Positions 1 to 8,140 are shown, numbered from the stretch's first letter. The stretch is DNA of 39,951 bases from Anaerolineales bacterium (GCA_016928525.1 JAFGKO010000150.1:1-39951); one strand, 5' to 3'. The notes: generated from the letters alone by a model not told the origin. Program-made: numbers and translations.

Positions 1-65
1 ACAAGGTTTGCCTCCCTACCAGTACGCAGCACAAAATGCCTGATTTTGTCCACTTCCTGATGGTA

Positions 66-371
66 CTAAATATGGGAGCTTGACAGGGTCGCGCCAGCGT
101 CGTTGGGGAATTCTCCCATACGTCCGTTCACTTTGGTTGCCAGAATGATCTGCCCCCGCAAGTTATTATCTTTCAGGAACTTTCCAACGATCCGCTCGCT
201 CTCGCCTTTGTTGTAGACGTTCGCAGTGTCGAAGAAGTTAATCCCGCCATCGACCGCTTTTTGCATGATGGCGAACGAATCTTTCTCATCGGTTGGACTG
301 CCAAAATTCATCGTCCCCAAACATAATGGCGAGACAAGTATGCCAGAGCGACCTAACAATCGGTATTCCAT
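66..371 (-). pseudogene. Truncated aldo/keto reductase (N-terminal third)
   Basis: The 101 codons match the start of NADP-dependent aldo/keto reductases of the YajO/Tas type. The first strand and loop (MEYRLLGRSG, LCLGTMNFG) are followed by the catalytic Asp48 and Tyr53 in FFDTANVYNKGESER and the catalytic Lys80 in LATKVNGRMG. Family members have about 310-330 residues; here homology stops near residue 93 and a TAG follows after GATLSSSHI. The catalytic His, the rest of the barrel and the NADP site are missing. A good ribosome site (AAGGAAG) precedes the ATG, so the start is intact and the 3' part was lost by deletion or replacement. It is the last gene of the pectin operon, 78 bases after kduD. 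A sequencing error cannot be excluded, but no reductase-like sequence resumes in the 65 bases to the window edge. Confidence 0.7.
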
Positions 372-449
372 AACACACTTCCTTTCTATAAATTCAATCT
401 GTGATTTTTAACCGCTATGAAATATAGAATACCATTCATTCCTTTCCCT

Positions 450-1214
450 TTATCGGGTGAGCCAACCGCCGTCCACGGGAATGATTGCACCTTGCATGTA
501 ATCAGAAGCAGAAGATGCCAGGAATACGACCACCCCCTTAAGATCGTCCGGAGTGCCCCAACGACCAGCCGGAATGCGCTCCAGAATCGCCGGAGCACGT
601 TTGGGGTCAGCGCGCAAGGGTGCCGTATTCTCAGTAGCCATATAACCAGGCGCAATGGCATTAACGTTGATGTTGTGCTTTGCCCATTCATTGGCAAGCG
701 CGCGTGTTACACCGGCCAGCGCGCTCTTCGCTGCGGTATACGATGGCACTGTAATACCACCCTGAAACGAAAGCATGGATGCAATGTTGATGATCTTGCC
801 GCCGCCATGCGACATCATCACCCGTCCCGCCGCCTGCGCAAGAAAAAATGCTGCCTTCAAGTTAATCTGTAACACGTCATCCCAATCGGCTTCGGTAAAA
901 TCAACAGCAGGCGCACGGCGGATCGTGCCTGCATTGTTGACCAGAATGTCAATGCGGCCCAATTCCTTCACAACAGTCGAAACAACTTCATTCAAATCAT
1001 ACACGCTTGCTTCGCGCAAATCTACCACGGACTCGTGATAACCCCGACCTAGCGCGCGAACAGATTCGCATGTCCCCTCGCAGCCTGTACGATCCAGGCT
1101 GGCAATGTCCGCGCCTGCTTCGGCGAGCGCAAGTGCCATGCCCTGACCCAGTCCTTGTGCCGCACCAGTAACAAGCGCAACTTTGCCGTCGAGTTTGAAT
1201 AAATCTAAAATCAT
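450..1214 (-). CDS. kduD: SDR oxidoreductase, 2-deoxy-D-gluconate 3-dehydrogenase / DKII reductase type (KduD)
   Basis: A 254-residue classical short-chain dehydrogenase, full length for the family. The cofactor loop TGAAQGLG is at residues 16-23, NNAG at 93-96, Asn118, and the catalytic Ser146, Tyr159 and Lys163 (YTAAK). The start MILDLFKLDGKVALVTG and the end IIPVDGGWLTR are typical of KduD. In pectin catabolism KduD converts 3-deoxy-D-glycero-2,5-hexodiulosonate (DKII) and NADH to 2-keto-3-deoxygluconate (KDG) in the cytosol. Neighbours supply the steps before (cupin isomerase) and after (KDG kinase, KDPG aldolase), which supports this role over that of a general SDR. AAGGA lies just before the ATG. 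The exact substrate is inferred from context; gluconate 5-dehydrogenase is the nearest alternative. Confidence 0.85.
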   Translation of the reverse strand: MILDLFKLDGKVALVTGAAQGLGQGMALALAEAGADIASLDRTGCEGTCESVRALGRGYHESVVDLREASVYDLNEVVSTVVKELGRIDILVNNAGTIRRAPAVDFTEADWDDVLQINLKAAFFLAQAAGRVMMSHGGGKIINIASMLSFQGGITVPSYTAAKSALAGVTRALANEWAKHNINVNAIAPGYMATENTAPLRADPKRAPAILERIPAGRWGTPDDLKGVVVFLASSASDYMQGAIIPVDGGWLTR

Positions 1215-1235
1215 ATTATCCTTTCAATGCTTTTT

Positions 1236-1371
1236 CCCTGAGCGGAGTGGCGGGTGAAACGAGGAACGCAGTCGAAGGGCATTTGCATCAACTGCGCTTC
1301 GACCGCGGACTTCGCACACCCGCCCTGGCGGTCGATGCCAGGGACAACCGCTCCGCCCTCCGCTCAGCGCG
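1236..1371. repeat. Composite palindromic intergenic repeat
   Basis: The gap between kduD and the isomerase gene holds nested inverted repeats. CTGAGCGGAG (1238-1247) pairs with CTCCGCTCAG (1358-1367), and GTCGAAG (1271-1277) pairs with CTTCGAC (1297-1303). Joined together the arms give CTGAGCGGAGTCGAAGG, a repeat form I associate with Chloroflexota intergenic regions. Each arm seems to be split by extra sequence. A related piece lies at about 8090-8124, before the GH4 gene. Its function is unknown; it could form a hairpin in the operon mRNA. Confidence 0.55.
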
Positions 1372-1377
1372 AAAATA

Positions 1378-2196
1378 TCAATGTCCAAGCTCTTTCAACA
1401 TCGCCACCGTCTTAGTCACCCAGCCTAATTGCGGATCGTCCACCGTTGCCTGAGTACGTTGGTTGCCAGCCAGAAACCACAAGTAATACGTCGTATACCC
1501 TGGCGCGCTGACCACCGTATGATAACCGCGCGGCAGCATGTGGATGCTATTATCGCGTACGGTGAAATTTTCCTCCTCGCCCTCTTCGTTGTAATAATGG
1601 CAAATCCCAAAGCCATCATTCGGATTGACCTTGAAGAAATACATCTCTTCATGATATGCCTCACGCGGCAGGTCATCCACCTGGTGTTTGTGCGGAGGAT
1701 ACGTACTCCAATTACCGCTGGGGGTAAATGTCTCACCAACGATCAAGCGCCGTGCAGGGAGTTCGGGCTGGGCAGCAGTGGTGAGAATCTGGTAGAAGTA
1801 ACGCTTGAAGTTTGCCGCGCCCCACACCCCATTTGCCACCTTCGACGGTTCGATCATATACGGCTCGACGTCCAAATCGGACGGCGCGCTCGGCAAGGCA
1901 ATCTCGACAGCACTATCCGCCGTAATGGTGAATTTGGATTTAGCCGGGATGTAGACCGAATGCGGCTTGCCTCCAAATACGTTGGGGCGTCCCCCCACCT
2001 TTTCGAAGCGCTTCGTCTCGACCTCGAAACTGGCCCTGCCTCCGAGCAGCACTGCCAGCATTTCACGCTCTCCGCTGTCGCTGCTGTAGGTTTCTCCCAC
2101 TCCAAGTTTCAGGAATCCAAACTCCAGCAATTTGCACGGATTCGTGGGCGGGGTGTTCAACCCGTTGTTTGTTGTAAGTAATGAGTGATATTTCAT
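1378..2196 (-). CDS. iolB: KduI/IolB-family cupin isomerase, IolB-type sequence
   Basis: A 272-residue double cupin. It matches 5-deoxy-glucuronate isomerase (IolB) rather than KduI: GGKPHSVYIP (75-84), GNWSTYPPHKH (161-171), EEMYFF (183-188), the acidic VRDNS stretch and LPRGYHTVVSAPGY (221-234). Likely metal ligands are His169, His171, Glu183 or Glu184, and His226. IolB acts in myo-inositol breakdown, yet no other inositol gene is near. The gene lies between KDPG aldolase and kduD, exactly where KduI (isomerization of 4-deoxy-5-keto-uronate, DKI, to DKII) is required. IolB and KduI share one Pfam family, so the most economical reading is a KduI-like activity on an IolB scaffold. That is inference; the fold and family are clear. 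AGGAG stands before the ATG. Confidence 0.85.
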   Translation of the reverse strand: MKYHSLLTTNNGLNTPPTNPCKLLEFGFLKLGVGETYSSDSGEREMLAVLLGGRASFEVETKRFEKVGGRPNVFGGKPHSVYIPAKSKFTITADSAVEIALPSAPSDLDVEPYMIEPSKVANGVWGAANFKRYFYQILTTAAQPELPARRLIVGETFTPSGNWSTYPPHKHQVDDLPREAYHEEMYFFKVNPNDGFGICHYYNEEGEEENFTVRDNSIHMLPRGYHTVVSAPGYTTYYLWFLAGNQRTQATVDDPQLGWVTKTVAMLKELGH

Positions 2197-2280
2197 TGTT
2201 TCTTCTCCTTTACAAAAACGTCCAGCAGGTTTGTATGAGACAACAGCATTTTGCGAGAAAACCCTGCAAAACGGTTATTT

Positions 2281-2952
2281 CTATCCACGTGCCTTCTTGA
2301 TCCACCCAATACAATCGGAGGCTTTCTTTGCAATGCCGTCGTAGTCTTTGTCTTTAACCATCTGTGCACTGACAAGCTTACTTCCCATCCCTACCGCTGC
2401 TGCTCCAGACTTGATCCATTCGCCGACGCTGGCTTCGGTCGCATCTACGCCGCCGGTGGGCATGAGTCGATGCCATGGACAAGGAGCCATCACGCTCTTA
2501 ACGAAGGCAGGCCCTCCAACTGTCTCGCCAGGGAAGACCTTGCAAATCTCCGCGCCATATTCTTCAGCGGTGGAGATTTCGGTCTCTGTCGCACAACCTG
2601 GCATATACAAAATCTTGCGACGATTGCACAACTTCGCAATCTCAGGATTGAAACTCGGACCCACGATGAAGTTCGCGCCAGCAACAAGATATAACGCCGC
2701 GGTCGGCGCATCGATGATGGAGCCCACGCCCAGAATGATACTCGGGGTGGCCTTGCTAAAATGCTTGACCAATTCCGTAAATACAGGATACGCCAGTTCG
2801 CCACGATTGGTGAATTCGATCACCTTCGCCCCACCGCGTGAACAGGCAGACGCCAATTCCACAGAAGTTTCAACATCCCCGTTATAGAACAGTGGAACAA
2901 GCCCGATATCGAGTAGTGTGTTGATCACTTCCAAACGCATGAAACGTGCCAT
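2281..2952 (-). CDS. eda: 2-keto-3-deoxy-6-phosphogluconate (KDPG) aldolase
   Basis: A 223-residue class I aldolase of the KDPG/KHG family, of normal length. Visible hallmarks are Glu46 and Arg50 in VIEFTNR, the GVGSI strand (75-79), the Schiff-base Lys138 in CKVFPGE, and the phosphate-binding stretch PTGGVD followed by AVGMGSKL. It splits KDPG into pyruvate and glyceraldehyde-3-phosphate in the cytosol and closes the pectin pathway begun by the neighbouring enzymes. AAGGAG precedes the ATG. It follows the kinase gene after 87 bases that include an inverted repeat. A role with the galactonate analogue (KDPGal) cannot be excluded from sequence. Confidence 0.9.
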   Translation of the reverse strand: MARFMRLEVINTLLDIGLVPLFYNGDVETSVELASACSRGGAKVIEFTNRGELAYPVFTELVKHFSKATPSIILGVGSIIDAPTAALYLVAGANFIVGPSFNPEIAKLCNRRKILYMPGCATETEISTAEEYGAEICKVFPGETVGGPAFVKSVMAPCPWHRLMPTGGVDATEASVGEWIKSGAAAVGMGSKLVSAQMVKDKDYDGIAKKASDCIGWIKKARG

Positions 2953-2977
2953 ATTGTAGAACTCCTTCTTTATTTGC

Positions 2978-3021
2978 TAATCTGCGCAAATTCACGCCAA
3001 TCCTTAAATTCGCGCAGATTA
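2978..3021. repeat. Inverted repeat between KDG kinase and KDPG aldolase genes
   Basis: TAATCTGCGC (2978-2987) pairs with GCGCAGATTA (3012-3021) around a 24-base loop; the arms extend inward by five more pairs with one mismatch. It lies in the only longer gap in this part of the operon. It could act as an mRNA stem-loop or be a mobile intergenic repeat. It has no T-run, so it is not a classical terminator. Confidence 0.5.
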
Positions 3022-3039
3022 ACCCAGACTTGCAAAATT

Positions 3040-4074
3040 TCAACGCGAAACGCGTCCCGAGGCGTCGCCTGCCATCAAGGCTTCGACTTCGCTCACGCTG
3101 ACAGCGTTGAAATCGCCAATGATGCTGTGCTTGAGACAGGCTGCTGCGGCTGCAAAATTGAGCGCTCTTTGCGGGTCATCTTTGTACCTGCGCAAACCGT
3201 AGATGAGGCCGCCCATGAACGAGTCGCCGCCGCCAACACGGTCGACAATGGGGATGATGTCGTAGGTCGGCGCAGAGAAAAAGTTTCCATCTTGCCACAA
3301 CACACCTGACCACGTATTATGGCTCGCAGAAAGCGACCCACGTAGTGTAATCGAAATAGTTTTGAGAGATGGGAATTTTCTGGCAAGTTCTTCACACACA
3401 TAACGATAATAGTCTGCCTCCACTTTGCCCTTATTGACATCGGCTTCGGATGCTTTGATACCAAACACCTTTTCAGCGTCTTCTTCGTTGCCCAACGCGA
3501 TGTCACACATACTCACGAGTTCAGTCATTACTTCGCCTGCAGACTTACCCCATTTCCATAACTTTGCGCGATAGTTCAAGTCAGTAGAAACAGTGACGCC
3601 CATCTCACGCGCAACCCAGATGGCTTCACGGCAGACTTCTGCCGCGCCTTGCGAAACCGCAGGCGTGATGCCCGTCCAGTGGAACCAGTCCGCACCTTCG
3701 AAGACCTTTTTCCAGTCAATTGCACCCGTTTGAATGGCGGCGAAACTGGAATTTGCACGGTCGTAGATTACTTTGCTGCCACGCTGTGCCGCGCCCGTTT
3801 CAAGGAAATAAATGCCAATGCGGTCGCCGCCGCGCGCGATGTGCTCCGTGCGGATGCCGTAGCTGCGCAGGCTCATCAGGCAGGCATCACCCAGATCGTT
3901 TTTGGGAAGGCGCGTGACGAATTCGACCTCCTCACCGTAGTTTGCTAGCGAAACGGCGACGTTGGCCTCACCCCCGCCATAAATTGCTTCGAACAAACGG
4001 GCCTGGGTAAAACGCTGGAAGCCGGGCGGCGCAAGCCGCAGCATGATCTCGCCAAAGGTGACGATTTTTTTCAT
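3040..4074 (-). CDS. kdgK: 2-keto-3-deoxygluconate kinase (PfkB family)
   Basis: A ribokinase/PfkB-fold sugar kinase of 344 residues that phosphorylates KDG to KDPG with ATP in the cytosol. The N-terminal VTFGEIMLRL and the YGGGEANVAV stretch form the sugar site; DRVGGGDSFMGG near residues 278-289 holds the anion hole and the catalytic Asp284. The ATG at 4074 was chosen because GGAG sits six bases upstream; an in-frame ATG at 4086 overlaps that ribosome site and is less likely. It lies 118 bases downstream of the GH28 gene across a palindromic repeat and is followed by KDPG aldolase. Fructokinase-like specificity is the main alternative, but the neighbours favour KDG. Confidence 0.87.
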   Translation of the reverse strand: MKKIVTFGEIMLRLAPPGFQRFTQARLFEAIYGGGEANVAVSLANYGEEVEFVTRLPKNDLGDACLMSLRSYGIRTEHIARGGDRIGIYFLETGAAQRGSKVIYDRANSSFAAIQTGAIDWKKVFEGADWFHWTGITPAVSQGAAEVCREAIWVAREMGVTVSTDLNYRAKLWKWGKSAGEVMTELVSMCDIALGNEEDAEKVFGIKASEADVNKGKVEADYYRYVCEELARKFPSLKTISITLRGSLSASHNTWSGVLWQDGNFFSAPTYDIIPIVDRVGGGDSFMGGLIYGLRRYKDDPQRALNFAAAAACLKHSIIGDFNAVSVSEVEALMAGDASGRVSR

Positions 4075-4093
4075 GAAAAACTCCATTACGTGT

Positions 4094-4189
4094 TGTCATT
4101 GCGAGCGAAGCAAAGCAAGCTCTCGTTAAACAGGAAATGCTGACTTTCAGGAGATTGCTTCGTCGGGTTGCACCCTCCTCGCAATGACA
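4094..4189. repeat. REP/MITE-like palindromic repeat (TGTCATTGCGAG arms)
   Basis: TGTCATTGCGAG (4094-4105) and its exact reverse complement CTCGCAATGACA (4178-4189) bound a 96-base element. Inner parts also pair (GCGAAGCAA at 4103-4111 against TTGCTTCGT near 4155-4163). Elements beginning with TGTCATTGCGAG are widespread non-coding repeats in bacteria. It fills almost all of the gap between the GH28 and KDG kinase genes and ends three bases from the GH28 stop codon. Confidence 0.75.
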
Positions 4190-4192
4190 TGG

Positions 4193-5494
4193 TTATTTTG
4201 GATTGATATCCGCTTCGACGGATTCATCCATATCAAACGCATCACCAATCTGCCCTGTCACTTCAACATGGTCGAGCCGAATACGGCGCGCATTGCGGAT
4301 GAAAAATCCAGCCTGGGACATGCTTGGGATGTCGTCCGCCATTTCGGGGTAGCCTGAATCGGCTTCGTCCGAGATGGAGATGGAAACGTCCGTGAAGGAA
4401 ATGTCTTCGAGCGGCATCTCCGCCAGTCCGTAGAGGAATCCCGCGGCATGTTTGACTTCGCGCGCGGTGATATGGCTGAAGTGGATTCGGCGCAGGCGTG
4501 GTGTACCATCATTCACTAAACGTGGATTTTTATCGGAGACATTCAGATTACCTTGCTCGCCGATGTGATAATAAAGGTTCATCGTGAATGGGCAGAGCAC
4601 ACCATCCATGATCAAATTCGAAACGCGGATATCTTCGATAATACCTCCGCGCCCGCGTCGGGATTTGATGCGGATGCCACGGTCCGTTCCGATGAAAATG
4701 CAATTCGAGATGACAACGTTCTTCACACCGCCGCTCATCTCGCTGCCAATGACCACACCTCCGTGACCGCGTTCGAGCGTGCAGTTGGTGATGGTGATGT
4801 CGCGGCAGGGAGCATAACGATCCGGGTGCTCGTATTCGGTGCCCGATTTGATCGTGATGCAATCGTCGCCAACGCTGACATAGCAATCGGAGATGCGCAC
4901 CAGCCGGCAGGAATCGGGATTGATGCCGTCAGTGTTTGGCGAGTCGGCAGGATTGATGATCGTGACGGCATGAATTGTGACGTTCTGGCAGTGCACGGGA
5001 TTGATCGTCCAGCTCGGCGAGTTGACCGCGGTGATCCCTTCGATGAGCACATTGCTGCAATCCGAAAAGCTGATCAGGCGCGGGCGGGGATGCACGAGCA
5101 TATTCTCTTTTTTTGCCTGCCACCAGATCGCGCCACGACCATCGATCATGCCGCGGCCAATTACAGAAATGTTATTCAGGTTTTGACCGGCAATCAACGG
5201 CGCGTAGGTATCCTGATGTTTACCCTCCCAACGGCTATGGACAATCGGATAATCATCGGGATTCTCGCTACCAAGAATCACAGCGCCAGAGTCAAGCCGG
5301 AGGGTAATGTTGTCTCGTAGGAACAGGCTGCCCGTCAGAAATTGACCGGCTGGCAGATAAACAGTGCCACCGCCCAACGCGGCACATGAGTCGATGGCGG
5401 ATTGAATCGCGCGCGAATCCAAAGTCTGCCCATCCCCCATTGCGCCATGTTCGCGCACGTTGAAGATCGAAGCCTGCCCCGCGCGCATCGTCAT
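4193..5494 (-). CDS. GH28 polygalacturonase, probably intracellular exo-acting
   Basis: A 433-residue right-handed beta-helix glycoside hydrolase of family 28 with all family motifs: NTDGINP (NTD at 187-189), GDDCITIKSG (DD at 210-211), RGHGGVVIGSE (GHG at 243-245) and RGIRIKS (RIK at 275-277). The three catalytic Asp residues are present. It hydrolyses alpha-1,4-galacturonosyl bonds, or rhamnogalacturonan in some members. No signal peptide follows the start, so it likely trims imported oligogalacturonides in the cytosol. The start at 5494 was chosen because its ATGA overlaps the stop of the GH105 gene (translational coupling, GGAG upstream) and the protein then begins just before the conserved FNVREHGAMGDG; a longer in-frame extension to 5653 has no family resemblance. 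A second ATG lies six bases further in. Confidence 0.9.
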   Translation of the reverse strand: MTMRAGQASIFNVREHGAMGDGQTLDSRAIQSAIDSCAALGGGTVYLPAGQFLTGSLFLRDNITLRLDSGAVILGSENPDDYPIVHSRWEGKHQDTYAPLIAGQNLNNISVIGRGMIDGRGAIWWQAKKENMLVHPRPRLISFSDCSNVLIEGITAVNSPSWTINPVHCQNVTIHAVTIINPADSPNTDGINPDSCRLVRISDCYVSVGDDCITIKSGTEYEHPDRYAPCRDITITNCTLERGHGGVVIGSEMSGGVKNVVISNCIFIGTDRGIRIKSRRGRGGIIEDIRVSNLIMDGVLCPFTMNLYYHIGEQGNLNVSDKNPRLVNDGTPRLRRIHFSHITAREVKHAAGFLYGLAEMPLEDISFTDVSISISDEADSGYPEMADDIPSMSQAGFFIRNARRIRLDHVEVTGQIGDAFDMDESVEADINPK

Positions 5495-6624
5495 TCCACG
5501 AGCTCTCCATTGACACCCGCACGTTCCATTTCGAGCGCGGCAAGGATAAACGGTCCCACGCCTTTGGGATCGTTGGGGATGACCTTTTCCGTAACATAAT
5601 ATTCGAACGAGCCATCGCGATAGGGCTCCCCGCCAAGGCCCGCGCTGCCGCATACTTTTTCGAGCGTGAGCAAACCCTGCGAATCGATCTTGATCAGGTT
5701 TTGTAACAAGCCGTGATAGCCGCGCCGCGCAGACAAAAGATAATCCTGCGCGAGATAACCTTCACACACTCCTTTGGCAAACGCATAAACGAACATGGCA
5801 GAAGCAGATGCTTCGAGATAATTGCCTTCGCGGTCAGGCAGGTCGAGGATCTGATACCAAAGCCCCGTCGCTTCATCCTGGACTTTCACAATTGCGGCAG
5901 CGGTCCTGTCGAGAATAGCAATCAAATCGGACCTCTGGGCATAATCCTGCGGAAGATGATCCAATACATCGACAATTGCCATCACGAACCAACCGACGGC
6001 GCGCCCCCAGAAATATTTGGAGAGTCCCGTTTCGGGGTTGCACCAACGTTGTTGCTTGCTTTCATCCCATGCGTGATAGAGCAAGCCTGTCTTTTCATCT
6101 CGTGTATATTTTTCGATCAATGTGATCTGATACACGACATCACCAAACGTTTCGGGTTCGTTGAAACGCATGGCGTATTCCGAGAGGAATGGTCCTGCCA
6201 TGTAGATGCCATCCAACCACATCTGGTATGGATAAATTTGTTTGTGCCAGAAACCGTTTGCATTGTTGCGTGGATGTGTGCGCATTTGTTCACGCAGGTG
6301 TTCAATGGCTTTGCGATAGCGGTCATCGCCCGTGCGTTCGTATGCGCTATAAAGCAATTTTCCCGAGTTGACCATGTCAACGTTGTATTCGTTCATGTGG
6401 TAGGAGCGTATGCTTCCATCTGGCTGCACAAAGTGATCGATCCAATCGGCGACGAATTTGAGATAACGCTCTTCGCCTGTTGCTTCTCCTGCTTTTTGGA
6501 TTGCCATAACTTGCAAACCATGATCATAATTCCAGGAGGCAGCGTTTAACGTGTAACGTTGAAGCGTGGACTCGACCATGCGGGCGGACCATGTGTTTAT
6601 TTTTTGCGAAGATGTTTGAGTCAT
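5491..6624 (-). CDS. GH105 unsaturated rhamnogalacturonyl/galacturonyl hydrolase (YteR/YesR type)
   Basis: A 377-residue (alpha/alpha)6-barrel glycosidase of family 105, of usual length and without a signal peptide. Recognizable pieces are NYDHGLQ (32-38), NVDMVNSGKLLY, the catalytic Asp138 in QMWLDGIYM, HAWDESK, WGRAVGW (206-212) and EASASAMF (271-278). These enzymes remove the 4,5-unsaturated uronic acid left at the non-reducing end of pectin fragments by lyases; the released sugar opens to DKI, the substrate of the isomerase encoded downstream. Its last four bases overlap the GH28 start. A perfect inverted repeat lies directly before the ATG. GH88 is the nearest alternative family, but the motifs fit GH105. 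Confidence 0.9.
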   Translation of the reverse strand: MTQTSSQKINTWSARMVESTLQRYTLNAASWNYDHGLQVMAIQKAGEATGEERYLKFVADWIDHFVQPDGSIRSYHMNEYNVDMVNSGKLLYSAYERTGDDRYRKAIEHLREQMRTHPRNNANGFWHKQIYPYQMWLDGIYMAGPFLSEYAMRFNEPETFGDVVYQITLIEKYTRDEKTGLLYHAWDESKQQRWCNPETGLSKYFWGRAVGWFVMAIVDVLDHLPQDYAQRSDLIAILDRTAAAIVKVQDEATGLWYQILDLPDREGNYLEASASAMFVYAFAKGVCEGYLAQDYLLSARRGYHGLLQNLIKIDSQGLLTLEKVCGSAGLGGEPYRDGSFEYYVTEKVIPNDPKGVGPFILAALEMERAGVNGELVE

Positions 6625-6626
6625 GG

Positions 6627-6642
6627 TAACAACCTGTTGTTA
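6627..6642. promoter_or_regulatory. Perfect 6-4-6 inverted repeat upstream of GH105 start
   Basis: TAACAA (6627-6632), four bases, then TTGTTA (6637-6642), ending three bases before the GH105 ATG and covering its ribosome-binding region. A 16-bp dyad of this kind could be a repressor operator or an mRNA hairpin that hides the start. Two other 6-4-6 dyads occur upstream of genes in this window (11826, 16116) with different bases. Function unproven. Confidence 0.35.
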
Positions 6643-6689
6643 TTGAGTGTAGAAGCGCAAATTGCTTTGACGATCCCGAAGAGTTGCCT

Positions 6690-8063
6690 TTACGCTGCCA
6701 TTGCAGGCAGATATTCGTGATTGAGTTCGAGTAGTTTGTTGAACAGTTCCCAGGCAGTATCCAGGGGAAGGTGGTTTGACGGGTCATTGAAAAACGCCTG
6801 GAAGGCAAGGTCAGTGTTATTGGTCAGCGCAGCTTCGATGATGAGTTCCTGATCCGCGCTGTGTTGATTGATGAGCGGCGCAATCCCTGCGGGCAGCGCG
6901 CCCGCAGTCAATGGGCGGAGGCTCTCGCGACTGAAATGCGCGTTGGTCTCAACGACGGCATGAAGAGGCATGTTGGAAAGCTGCCCGACATTTTCCAGGT
7001 TGACGTTTGTGACCATGTCACTCAGCCCGAGCAAAGCCTTGATCATGCCAATGCCTTCTTCACCTGAAGGCTCAAGCACGAACGGTGTGATACCATCCAT
7101 CAGGTCGCGAGTCTTTTGCGGCGCAGTCCTCCAGCGCTCGATGCGATATGAAACGGGTGTGCGAATGACCCCCCATTTGAATAAGATCTCCGGGGAATGA
7201 ATAAATCCCGGTAAAAATTCTACAAGATGACGGTCGCCAGCAGCAGCGAGGATTCCGAAGCGCTGGAATAGCGCAAACTTGACTTGATCGGTACTGTAGA
7301 ACCAGTCATTCCAGCTTTCCACTTCTTCCCGGGTGTATGTGCGCAGTGTTCCAGGCTGTTCGAGATGATGCCGCAACAATGCGAGCAAATCATGTCCCTG
7401 ATACGTCGCTTGATCTACCCAGGTGAAATGATTGATTCCCAGCACATTGACTTGAATCTCTTGTCTGGGTGGTGTTGCAATGTTCAAATATTTTGACGCA
7501 ACGCGTGCTAACATGCGCTGCGTGGAAAAAACTTCGTGACAGCACCCAAATACCTTGAGTTCGGGCACGACACGAGTCAATGTCCGCGTGCAAATGGACA
7601 TTGGGTTGGTGTAGTTGATGATCCACGCACTGGGGCAGAAAGTCGCCAGGGCTTCGGCAAAGCCTTTATAAATGGAAGCAGACCGAAGTCCGCGTATGAG
7701 GCCGGAGGCGCCTGTAGTGTCACCAACCGGGAAGAAAAGTCCATATTCTTCCGCAAGCGCGATCTCTTCCGCCATCATTTCCAACGAGCCAGGTTGGATA
7801 GAGATGATGACGAAGTTCGCTGCCTGTAATGCCTCTCGCAAAGTGGATGCAGCAGTGTAAATCCAGCGCGAAACAACGCCAGGTTGAGCTTGCATCCAGT
7901 TGCCCAGTTGTTCGTTGAGGCGCGCGGAATCCATATCGATGTCATAGAGCACGACTTCGCCGGTGAGGTCGGGGCAAAGCGCGAGATCGATCATCAACTT
8001 GCGCGCCCACTCGCGGCTTCCGCCGCCGATATAGGCAATTTTGAGAGAGGTGAGTGTGGACAT
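6690..8063 (-). CDS. GH4 alpha-galacturonidase-like glycosidase (LplD type)
   Basis: A 457-residue NAD- and metal-dependent glycosidase of family 4. In order it shows the dinucleotide loop IGGGS (12-16), VGDTTGASG typical of the uronidase branch, NYTNPM (150-155), CCHE with metal-ligand Cys and His (174-177), and GINHF (209-213). Family 4 works by oxidation-elimination using NAD+ and Mn2+. Similarity to B. subtilis LplD and the location beside LplA/B/C-type transport genes suggest cytosolic release of galacturonate from oligosaccharides. The ATG at 8063 is preferred: the longer in-frame GTG at 8114 falls in repeat DNA and adds 17 unconserved residues. No strong ribosome site is visible at either start. 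Confidence 0.85.
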   Translation of the reverse strand: MSTLTSLKIAYIGGGSREWARKLMIDLALCPDLTGEVVLYDIDMDSARLNEQLGNWMQAQPGVVSRWIYTAASTLREALQAANFVIISIQPGSLEMMAEEIALAEEYGLFFPVGDTTGASGLIRGLRSASIYKGFAEALATFCPSAWIINYTNPMSICTRTLTRVVPELKVFGCCHEVFSTQRMLARVASKYLNIATPPRQEIQVNVLGINHFTWVDQATYQGHDLLALLRHHLEQPGTLRTYTREEVESWNDWFYSTDQVKFALFQRFGILAAAGDRHLVEFLPGFIHSPEILFKWGVIRTPVSYRIERWRTAPQKTRDLMDGITPFVLEPSGEEGIGMIKALLGLSDMVTNVNLENVGQLSNMPLHAVVETNAHFSRESLRPLTAGALPAGIAPLINQHSADQELIIEAALTNNTDLAFQAFFNDPSNHLPLDTAWELFNKLLELNHEYLPAMAA

Positions 8064-8140
8064 GGTGAGAAGTGAGGAGAGCAGATTTGGCGCTTCGACT
8101 TCGCTACGCTGCACTCAACGCGAGAGGCTTTTCAGAGTAA

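Noticed and set aside
1429..2181. Long plus-strand open frame (250 codons) opposite the isomerase gene
   Set aside because: It mirrors the codons of the cupin gene on the other strand, has no family motifs and no ribosome site; the minus-strand frame is clearly a known family.
3050..3110. CTTCGACTTCGCTCACGCTGACAGCG as another copy of the intergenic repeat
   Set aside because: It encodes the expected end of the KDG kinase (AVSVSEVEALMAG), so the resemblance is probably chance.
5495..5653. N-terminal extension of the GH28 protein
   Set aside because: It lies fully inside the GH105 gene, is Arg/Gly/Cys-rich without family similarity, and the ATGA overlap at 5491-5494 explains the start.
5713..6549. 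Plus-strand open frame of 278 codons opposite the GH105 gene
   Set aside because: Antisense shadow of a well-supported GH105 gene; no domain features.
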